Part shown: in pieces, positions 55,655 to 64,000 of the stretch
Numbering within the stretch: the stretch's first letter is position 1
Layout of the letters: every line of letters starts with the position of its first letter
Origin: Cydia pomonella
Taxonomy: Eukaryota; Arthropoda; Insecta; Lepidoptera; Tortricidae
Assembly: GCF_033807575.1 (NCBI RefSeq)
Contig: NC_084704.1
Span: 31,163,968 to 31,227,967 of the forward strand
Length of the DNA stretch: 64,000 nucleotides
Direction: 5' to 3'
Program-made: the position numbers and the translations under genes
The notes under the pieces: generated by a model
What the model saw: the letters and a program-made list of their open reading frames with translations, nothing else
Told to the model about the DNA's origin: nothing
Databases searched by the model: none

Positions 55655-55740
55655 GGTTGCATTTTTATCATCTGTCACTTTCGCACTTATATACTTGTTA
55701 TATCGTGACAGGAATGGTGATAGGCAATAAATATGTGACT
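55655..55740. repeat. MITE (TCGCATTTTTAT family), copy 3
   Basis: GATGGTTGCATTTTTATCAT, CTTTCGCACTTATATACTTG, ATCGTGACAGGAATGG. Confidence 0.7.
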
Positions 55741-56140
55741 ATGCTTAAATAAATGGCAATCTATTCAACTTTATTTCGTGTTAAATCTGTGAACTTTGCT
55801 ATGACTACCAAATTAAACTACGCGAAAGCCTCGGCAAATCTGGTGTTTGTCCACCAAATGTAGTTACACGGGATCTTAGTTGCGTTGGGTGTTTTGATCT
55901 CCACTAAACGAAGTTAGATGGAGTTCTGTTATTTATTGCCCGCTCGGAAAATAAACCCAGCAAGTACACGTTTCATCTGATATCGTGTCAGAAGTTGAGA
56001 AATAAAGATTTATAGTCGGCTTTTGTGAGAGCGATTGGCAGGGATGATTAATATCTGCTAGTTTATACTGTAAAGCACATAAAAGTGTTCTAATGAGGTA
56101 TGAAACAACACATGACGAATCAATACATGACGGATGATAG
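55741..56140. other. Unassigned stretch
   Basis: Nothing recognised. Confidence 0.4.
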
Positions 56141-58063
56141 TTAACTCTAACGATATTAAGAAAATTATTCATAATTTAAGTGAAAAAAAGTCGCCTGGAT
56201 TAGATCAGATCAGAGTTCGAGATGTAAAATATTTAAGTGAAAAAATTAGTCCGGTGTTGGCAAAATTTATTAATCTGTGTGTAACAAAAGCTATGTACCC
56301 AGAGCTATTAAAATCAGCAATAATAAGGCCTATATTTAAGCAAGGATCATATACTGATTATACAAATTATCGCCCTATTGCCATTTTATCAGTCATTAAT
56401 AAAATACTAGAAAAATACTTGACAGCACAAATTAGTAGTTTTTTAGAAAAAAAATAATATCATCGCACAGTCGCAACATGGGTTCCGTCGAGGGCGTAGC
56501 ACGGCGACCGCGCTGGGTCGGTTTACTGACGAGGTCAACGAGGCTCTAGACCAGCGGAAGCAGGTGGTTGTGGTCTTTATTGATTTCAAAAAAGCTTTTG
56601 ATACTTTGGGCCACAACCAGCTGCTTCAGGCAATGGAAGAGTGTAGAATCGCGTATCCACTCCACGGGTGGCTTCGCGCATACCTCGAGGGTCGAACCTT
56701 GCGCACGGCCGTGGGAGGCGAGTGCGGCACGCCTGCGCATGTCTCCTGCGGCGTGCCGACCGGCTCGGTAACCGGGCCAGTTGGGTACATAGTTCATGTT
56801 AACAGTATGTGTAATGTTGTCAAAAACTGTAGTGTTTAAATGTATGCAGATGACACCTGTCTAATATACGCGGATAAGGACCTAGGCCTAATAGAAAATA
56901 GAGTACAGGAAGATTTAACTAATATTATTAAATGGTCACATGATAACGGTATTATTATTAATATTACGAAAACAAAATGTATGCGCATACAGTCACCTTA
57001 CTCTAGAGATAGGTACAGGCCGCCGTGCATTGTGGGGCACAGTTTCGACTGCCTCCACAGTGCACGGCCGGCCGGGGTCGCATGCGGCTGTGTCGAGCTC
57101 CAGGTTGTGGAACAATACAAGTACTTGGGCTTGCTTGTAGACTATAAGTTCTCGTGGCAGCCACATGTTAATGGCTTATGCAATAAATTAAGAGCTGTAC
57201 TTGTAAAATTCCACCATCTGAAGTTCGTTTTAAATAGGGCCACTATGTATGCAGTGTACTATGCTCTAGTGGATTCACTATTGTCGTATGGGCTATCAAG
57301 CTACGGTCGTACATTTAAAACGTATCTAGACAAGATAAAGGCATTGCAGATTAGATTCATGAAATTAATGGTTGACAAAAAAACTAAATTTAAATGTAAA
57401 AGTACTACCTATGAACAACTCTTCTTAGAATGTAAAATTTTAACAGTTCATGAAAAAGTCACGTTATTCTTAGCTATGGAACAAATTTATAATGATGAGT
57501 TTAAAATGCCTATTGTCAATCAAAGGTTAACAAGAAACAGAGATAATAATAAATTGCTAGTACCTAGTTTTACTAATTATTTTGGTCAGAGATGTAGAAA
57601 ATATTTATTCCCTATGATCTATAACGAGTTACCATCGGATTTGAAGACCAGAAGGATAACAAAACGAACATTTAAAAAGAAACTTAGCAATAATCTATTA
57701 AATAAAATACAAGGTAAAATACAACCGCTATAAATTGTATACATGCACTGCGTTTTTATACTGTGTGATCAGATTGTAGCGTTAACCCCTTACTTCATGT
57801 CGTAAACAAAAGTAGTATATCTATTAAAAAATAAACTTTAATAGCTATCAATAGAATTGAATATTATAACTGCCATATAGGGCTGCGCATGCGTTAAAGG
57901 GTTAAATAGATAAAAATATAAGTAACATATAATACCTAGCTTGCATATTATAGGAGCTTCGTCTGCCAACAAACCACTCTGTGGTTTGGCAGAAGTATAT
58001 TGTAAATGTTTATAAGGCATGAAACGTGAATAAACGTTTATTTATTTATTTATTTTTTTAACT
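56141..58063 (+). mobile_element. 5'-truncated LINE (LINE-3)
   Basis: Starts just inside the reverse transcriptase and ends in a TTTATTTATTTA tail at 58036-58057. TTAACT at 56141-56146 and 58058-58063 may be the target duplication. The 3' UTR is 57734-58057. Dead copy. Confidence 0.8.
56147..57733 (+). pseudogene. LINE-3 reverse transcriptase, one frameshift and one nonsense codon
   Basis: The frame from 56147 reads NDIKKIIHNLSEKKSPGLDQ ... NYRPIAILSVINKILEKYL and runs into a stop at about 56455, in an A-rich run. The next frame carries AQSQHGFRRGRSTATA, VVVFIDFKKAFDT, and the CGVPTGSVTGP block (usually PQGS) to a TAA at 56837-56839. The same frame then resumes with the catalytic MYADDTCLIY and runs 297 codons to 57733, including YKYLGLLVDYKFSW. 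One indel in the A run and one point mutation explain all damage. The middle third is GC-rich compared with the rest. Confidence 0.88.
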
Positions 58064-58969
58064 AGATTATAAAGCGATAAATAATTGCGAATAGATCTCA
58101 AATAGAAATGTTACCTCTACATTGCTGTCAAAAATATAGCAATGAAAGTATGTAGTAGTAAGAAAGTTAGTTGTTTTTAGTTTTATCCTTTTAGTAGGTG
58201 TTTGGTGGTTTTAAACCTCGGTTGAGCTGTATAGAGCAGGAAAAATCTTTCTAAAAAACCCACTTGCTCCTCCTCCTTCCGAGTATCGTACACAGAACAG
58301 AGGTTATTATTAGACCAAAACTAGCATAATAGGATCAAGTGCCACTAGTTTTCTCTGCCAAAGATGCGCCGCCTGTGGACTGGATCAGCCGAAAAGAGAA
58401 CATGCGTACTTTTTTGAGAAAATATTTTTTTGAATGCCATTCGACGGAGAATTGTGTGAGGAACAGTAAATGTAGTATTTTTTTTTCGAAATAAGGCATA
58501 TTTCAAGGCGAAAAAGTAGTATAGCATTTAACTAGCGAAAAATAATGTAAAATGACAAGAAATACATGTAAGCAAAAATCGCAGTTATGTGGACTTTTGA
58601 TTGGACTAAGAAAAAAACGGGCCACCTACATAACAAACCTGCTTATCCTCCTAGTCCTGAAAGATAGAAGACGGGTTCGCTAATGGTTTCCGAGAAACAA
58701 GGTAAGTTCCTATTTTTGGGTCCCATACAAAAAAAACAGACTATGTTTTTCTATCGTCTCTCTCTCTAAACGTAATCATTAGGCGAACGATGCTCTCGGC
58801 AAATGTTCCGTGTCTCCTGGAACCACGTGGGCTGTCTCGACCAGACGACAAAAGACCCGACGGGCTAACACTGCTACCCTAGCAGAGATGGCGGTGTTAT
58901 ATGACACATTGCTAAGACGGCAGCCAGGCAGGATTTTATTAATGTTAACAGTCTACCTACACTATCGCA
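58064..58969. other. Unassigned stretch
   Basis: At about 58686 an ATG followed by six codons (MVSEKQ) meets AAGGTAAGT, a donor-like site; too short to call an exon. Confidence 0.35.
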
Positions 58970-59195
58970 TTGGAAAACTGTAAAGATAGCTATAGTTTTT
59001 TTTTTTCAATAAATCAAAAAATATATACATACAAAAAATATATGTATACCGTCCGTAAGATATATAAAAACATCCATAACTCAGGTACAAATATTCATGC
59101 TTATCAGTCATCACACAAATGCCCTTACCTGGATTCGAATCCAGAACCTCCAGCTTCATAGGCATGGTCACCACCATCTACTCTGACCGATAAAC
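58970..59195 (-). repeat. tRNA-headed SINE (family B), copy 4, partial
   Basis: On the minus strand: GTAGATGGTGGTGACCATGC, GGTTCTGGATTCGAATCC (B box), AGGTAAGGGCATTTGTGTGA and TACCTGAGTTATGGATG. The 3' body after this is lost. Confidence 0.8.
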
Positions 59196-59403
59196 ATACT
59201 CGTATATATTTAATTGAACTAATAATTGTCAATTATAGGTCGCGATCTCTTTTTCAATACATCGTTACGGTCATTCAAATTGAACGCGCTATTTGCAACT
59301 GCAAAATGTTAAGTAAGTACCCTAGATGTAGATGTAGATGTAGTGTAGGGACGCCCGGCCGGAAGCAGGCGGGCTGTCGATCGCGTGTTGCGTTCATTCA
59401 GCC

Positions 59404-59493
59404 CAGTTCCCTGAAGTTGGAGCTGCAGGTTACTGTCCCGGCGGCATTCCCATACCAATCTCCTCAAATCTTCTTGTTTTCCTGCAGAACAGA
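59404..59493 (+). CDS. Candidate host exon encoding an RWD-like segment
   Basis: The frame reads SLKLELQVT, then VPAAFPYQSPQIFL, then FSCRTE. A beta-strand pair around a (Y/F)PxxxP turn is the signature of RWD domains, as in RNF25/AO7, RNF14 and GCN2. RWD domains are protein-interaction modules in ubiquitin and stress-signalling proteins. The segment is GC-rich against AT-rich flanks and ends exactly at AGA-GTAAGT, a consensus donor (phase 2). Possible acceptors are TTCATTCAG just before 59402 or an AG near 59348. The closest resemblance I recall is to RNF25. No flanking exons were identified, so it may be an isolated exon in a large gene or a relic. Confidence 0.4.
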
Positions 59494-60396
59494 GTAAGTA
59501 CCCTAACTGTGATTGTTATCGTCGTTATCGAATTTAACGTTACTAAATACCAAAGACAAACATTAAATCGATACGAGTAGCGATTTACCTTTACGCACGT
59601 GTATTGCACAAGGTTTTACAGTACATAAATGGCCCTTTAAATTATCGACATACGCATTACGCAGTATGCACGTGTAGGGCGGTAAATTAGCGCCATATGT
59701 ACTTTAAAATATATTTATCTTTTCCACGTTGATTGAAAGGTGACGAAACCTCACATTTGCATTACGAAATCGGTACTAAGGGCAATCAAACTAAGGATAC
59801 TTTTTATACACCACTACAAATCAGTAGTGAGAGTATCTTACGCTTTGTGAAGCACAAAATTATCTCTACAATGTTACAAATAAAGTCCTTCATACATAAG
59901 ACTTTAAAACGTCGAAAACAAACATCACGCGTCAGCGATGAAAGAGTCATCGGTTCCCTTTTGGGAACGAGCACTGTTTATACTGCGAAACGGCATGCTC
60001 CTTTCAGTTCTGTTCATAAATTTATTTTTCATGAGCAATTTTGATAGAAAATGCAAAGTCATTAAGCCCAGTTTTTTTGCCTTGCGGATGGTTTTTTGCG
60101 AAATCAATACGGGTAAAATTATTTTTAAAGTTAACTCTTGAAGTGTTTTAAACATAAAATAATACCTATCTAACTTTGAGTCCCATTGAAGCACTTTTAA
60201 CGTTGGGATTCCAAGCATCACTTTTAAAGTACCTATTCAGTTCAGAGCATGGTTCTATTTCTATAATCTAATTATTTCTCACTAAGTACAATGTGCTCAC
60301 GCGCAAACATGTGTATAGCAACAACGAAGGATCTAAAAAAAAAAATGTGTAATAATAATAATAATGTGTGGATGAAATATATAATATTAAATAAAA

Positions 60397-60439
<43 letters not shown>

Positions 60440-60611
60440 AGCAAAGCCTGTTTCCCACTACGTATCTACTTAAAAATAACATTTTTACTTTTAGTAGCTG
60501 TCGGAAATTTCCGAATAAAGAGAAAGGGAACCGAAAAAATATAAATTCTGATTTCCCGGACATTAATAAAAATAACTATGCCTTTACCAGAGACGATTGC
60601 GTGTTGATTTT
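59494..60611. other. Unassigned stretch with a (TA)n run
   Basis: (TA)n at 60400-60427 next to A and T runs. The open frame 59733-60044 (103 codons, basic) is unrecognised and could be chance. Confidence 0.4.
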
Positions 60612-60790
60612 TAGGGTTCCATAGCAAAAAGGCAAAAAGGGACCATGCACAATGATGGTTGATGCGACTCTGTCCGTCCGCCCGTTTGTCACATCGCTAA
60701 TTATTTCTAGAACTACTTAAGTTAACGATTTGAAATTTAAAATAGTTGTGAACAAAGTTAACCCAGAAGTATTGAAAGTATTATTTTTAA
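60612..60790 (+). repeat. AGGGTTCC-family element, copy 4 (partial)
   Basis: TAGGGTTCCATAGCAAAAAG, GACTCTGTCCGTCCG, TTGTCACATCGCTAATTATT and GAACTACTTAAGTTAACGAT parallel the copy at 44638. Confidence 0.7.
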
Positions 60791-60871
60791 AATTCATTAT
60801 AAAACCTTCAAAAATGTGTTAATGTTACTAGGTCTTTATTCCTAAATTTTTTATACAGTGAAAAGAAAACT

Positions 60872-61062
60872 GTACCCCTAGTGTAAATTTAGTCGATAGC
60901 GAAACGTGACGTACGCGTTTGCGTTAAGTCTCATTTTGTATGGGTTTTTGAACAGCGCGCCAAGCGGGACGTTTTGGAAAGTCAAAAATCTCATACAAAA
61001 TGACACTTAACGCAAACGCGTACGTCACGTTTCGCTGTCGAAAATATTTACACTAGGGGTAC
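60872..61062. repeat. MITE with about 70-bp terminal inverted repeats
   Basis: GTACCCCTAGTGTAAAT at 60872 is inverted at 61062. The arms continue through GCGAAACGTGACGTACGCGT and TTGCGTTAAGT.TCATTTTG with few mismatches. 191 bp. CTG at both outer edges (if TA is the element end) may be a 3-bp target duplication. No coding. Confidence 0.85.
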
Positions 61063-62349
61063 TGAAAATAATACCATTCAAATCCAAACAAAATTATGAA
61101 ATGTTTACAATAACAAGAAAAATATAATCACATTTCTATCCTGAATAATCTTGATACGTTTGAAGATTTTTTTTTAGTAAAACGTAGCTTCCCTTTACCA
61201 ATAAATCTCGGATTACGCCTAGTTTAAGTAATTCCAATTTTTTTTTTGCTTTTTTATTTGATTTAATTTCAATTTATTAAAATGTTACATAAAAATAAAC
61301 AAGTAAGGTTACAATAAAGAATATTTATTACTTATACCCACTTACAAACAAACTTACAATCATAGTCAAACCATAATAGTATATAATTATAGTCTTTTTT
61401 TTTTATTGTTATAATCCCTCACAAACCTGTTTCATTATCTGAACACGGTGACAAGATTGTCTAAATACTAAGTTTGTTTTTTACCTACTTATTCTTATTA
61501 TCGCCGTATGTTCATGATCCTGCCATTCTTCACATTGCTTCATTGGTGGAAAGGCAACATTACCGCCCCGTCTCTAAATGATCCAAAATGACATAAAAAT
61601 GACGTCACTATCCCCAACATTCGCACTAGCGGTAAACATAATAAATATTATGGAGTTTCTTTTATTCAGGAAGGCAATAAAGGCAGGCCACGTAAAGCGG
61701 TTACAGTAATTCCCGTTGTTCAAACACCATCATTAGAATGACTTCCACGTTCATCACATTAATAATACAAAACGTTTCGGGCAAACTTAAGGATATACTG
61801 CTAACTTATCTTTATACAAAATCCACGCGCAACTAGGTTGAGAAACTAATAGAACAACGTCAGATGTGACAACTAAAGTCTTAGTTAATTTGACATTGTA
61901 ACAGCGGGGACTAATATAATGCTTTGATGGAATAATGTCCTTTGCGGCTCAGGGTGTTACAGTAAATATTCCGTTCAATCACCAACTCTACTATCACGCT
62001 GGAAGTTGAAATGTCGTATGTGGGTTAAAATGACACGGCAGATACAATGTTATGCGACTGGAACAATACGGTGGCTGTATCGTGGATTCCACTCCAGTAA
62101 ATAGATGTTTCACGCTGATTGCGTTGTTCGCATGAATTACTTAGAGGATAATTAATAAAATAAATAAATCGATGGTTTTAATTAGTGTTGAATAAATGAT
62201 TGGGATATTATTTATTTCGTCCTGAACGTGTTAGGGAACAGTTACTTAATAATCACAAAATTTCAGTGTGCTTTCAGACAGAGGCTGTTTTTGACAAATG
62301 ATGAAAAAATTATTTATCTTTAGCTGACGCGTCAATTCTTAAAATTGGA
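61063..62349. other. Unassigned AT-rich stretch
   Basis: 61230-61420 is very A/T-rich and could be a LINE tail, but no match is shown. No gene. Confidence 0.4.
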
Positions 62350-63030
62350 ATTTTTAAAACATTTAGGACTATGGCGAGCTGACGGTGAGTGGCGACACCG
62401 CGGACCCCTATTCCAGAGGGCCCTTTTATTAGGCCCTCGCCTCTGCGCTTGCCTTCACCGGCCGGCCAGAGTGGAGTCGCAAGAGCGGGACCTATGCTCC
62501 AGGTTGGAAGTGTAAAATGTCATAACGCCGGCGGCCTGCTGAACGGATTACCGGGATCTGGTTTCCGCAGACTCACCTCTCGACAACCTCACAGCCGCTC
62601 CAAAGTGTTGCCCTATTGTCGCACTGTGCGTGCGGCCGTTGTGGGGCCCACTCAATGAGTTGGCAAGTCACCGCCTGTCTTACACAATTCCGAGACTGAT
62701 TGTCACGGCAGGTGTCCGCTAGTCTCCTCCCATAGCCTATTATCCAGTCCATCCAACTTTCAAATCAATAGCCTTATGACCTTAGATCCCATCGCAGCAC
62801 AAAAGTGCTGCACTGCTATAGTCTTTGCACCTGGCGGGGACCATCTCCGGATGTATCATATTGTGCGCTCGGAGATGGTATCCGCGACGTGTATCCCTTG
62901 CTTGTAGATTAATTTGTCTTAAAGGGCCTCTGCGCTGTTGGCTTCGGCCCCACGTATGCCTCCCAAAGGTCCGGGACCCCATGGTCCCGAGATATGGTAA
63001 GACAGACAAATAATAATAATAATAATACTG
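62350..63030 (+). repeat. LINE 3'-end fragment (family X), copy 3, longest
   Basis: GC-rich, about 680 bp. GGCGAGCTGACGG, GCTTGCCTTCACCGGCCGGC, GGCAAGTCACCGCCTGTC, GCCTCCCAAAGGTCCGGGAC and CCCGAGATATGGTAAGACAG, ending in (AAT)n at 63010-63027. Shared blocks tie it to 8925-9520 (first half) and 31690-31960 (last part). Short frames here are not conserved between copies. Confidence 0.75.
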
Positions 63031-63554
63031 CTGGCCGAGGGTGACCGAGAAAATTGCGGAAAAGTAAATCTTTCAATAATGAATTTTACCTTTATCAATG
63101 ATTCGCCTTTGAAGGCTCCTAATATTGCAAGTTTTATAAGTGTAGTTTACTTTGCTTGTTTATAAAAGTTACAGACATTTTTAACTCTTACAAAAAATAA
63201 ATAAAAGTTTATGTTCCGCTGCAAGGCAAAGACCCCATAAAAGAAGATTGTAGAAGTGTTTAAAAATGGTAATGCGCGACGATTCCGCCGGCTTTACATC
63301 GGTTGGATCGCGTCAATTTTAATTAGAGCGGAATCTTCCCAATCCTTTTGTCATTGGTTCCAAGATCCGAAACCATTAAACAAGGTTCTGAGTGTTCGGC
63401 GGGTACATACTTACCGCCGCGGGTGTTCAGTCAGAGACACAACGGTGCCCGTAACTAAATACTAATATAGGTAGTATTTAATTGAATACGTATAAGCGGA
63501 ATAAGTAGCTTACTCATATGTTTTGAATCTTTGGAAATCAATGTGACCAGGCTG
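63031..63554. other. Unassigned stretch
   Basis: 63270-63450 is somewhat GC-rich, with a 69-codon open frame lacking any recognised domain. Confidence 0.4.
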
Positions 63555-63655
63555 GGTAGCACGGTCGCATTTTTATCGCCTGTCACCATACCTGTCACGA
63601 TCTAACAAGTATGTAAGTGCGAAAGTGACGGACATAGTGGACTATAAAAATTCGA
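63555..63655. repeat. MITE (TCGCATTTTTAT family), copy 4
   Basis: CACGGTCGCATTTTTATCGC, CCTGTCACGATCTAACAAGT, TAAGTGCGAAAGTGACGG, then GGACTATAAAAATTCG, the inverted counterpart of the start. Confidence 0.8.
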
Positions 63656-64000
63656 AATAGAGTTTTTTTTCAAATACTTATGATAAGTTTTGTATCAAAC
63701 GAGACTCGACATAGGTGTAAATGGTTGGGACCCCAGTCAGTTCAAGGGCCCTGTATTTTCATTTGAGTAACAGAAACATTAATGTGCGCAAAGCCTTATT
63801 TACAAAACCCTACGCTCCACTAAGAAAGGGTCTGCTAAATTTTAATGCATATAAAATGAGCGAATGTTGCTGGTGATTTTAATTATCATTTCTTATGAGC
63901 TTACTCCCGCCGCGCACTTCCACAAAACGTAATGTTTCACGAGAATAACTTAATTCCAAGACGCCAGTGTGTTAATACAATTAAGTGCTGCTTATGAATA
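63656..64000. other. Unassigned stretch
   Basis: Nothing recognised. Confidence 0.45.

Noticed and set aside
62389..62658. Open frames in the GC-rich block near 62.5 kb
   Set aside because: The block is a LINE 3' untranslated end; frames are not conserved in the other two copies.

Overview
The window looks like nuclear DNA of a moth or butterfly (Lepidoptera). It is AT-rich, has no operons or dense coding, and is packed with repeats typical of that order: tRNA-headed SINEs, a mag-lineage Ty3/gypsy element with very short LTRs, jockey/CR1-type LINEs with TTA or TTTA tails, and many small inverted-repeat transposons (MITEs). No complete host gene is visible, and nearly all recognisable protein coding belongs to retroelements. 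Family names rest on motifs I can read and on memory of the families; no database was searched.

Layout. 0-8.4 kb: a tRNA-headed SINE split by a LINE 3' fragment, several MITEs, a 5'-truncated LINE on the minus strand (4054-5371) capped by a 32-bp perfect hairpin, and four more hairpins to 7.75 kb. 8.4-9.7 kb: a non-autonomous TA-flanked inverted-repeat element holding a LINE 3' fragment. 11.09-20.68 kb: a full-length Ty3/gypsy element on the minus strand (1.1-kb LTRs, CTTG target duplication), split inside its polyprotein gene by a 2.56-kb 5'-truncated LINE on the plus strand with a 7-bp target duplication. 21.6-22.1 kb: a 234-bp tandem duplication. 23.73-28.78 kb: an apparently intact mag-like element with identical 102-bp LTRs and a 1368-codon polyprotein, inside an older repeat.

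28.8-44 kb is mostly non-coding, with SINEs, MITEs, an AGGGTTCC-type element of about 700 bp, and hairpins. 44.6-49.2 kb is dense in nested repeats: a 94-bp tandem duplication, LINE tails, three MITEs and two SINEs. 49.85-51.1 kb is CpG-rich and holds a candidate first exon with a signal peptide (50447). 56.1-58.1 kb is a LINE broken by one frameshift and one nonsense codon. Near 59.4 kb a short GC-rich segment ending at a consensus splice donor encodes an RWD-like motif and may be a host exon. 62.35-63.03 kb is a third copy of a LINE 3' end also seen at 8.9 and 31.7 kb.

How it fits together: this is intergenic or intronic DNA shaped by successive insertions. Nesting gives relative ages: the gypsy element is older than the LINE in it, and the repeat around the mag element is older than mag. 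The two LTR elements are young by LTR identity. The least explained features are the cluster of perfect short hairpins, two of which can be compared with a hairpin-free sequence inside this window, and the two candidate host exons.
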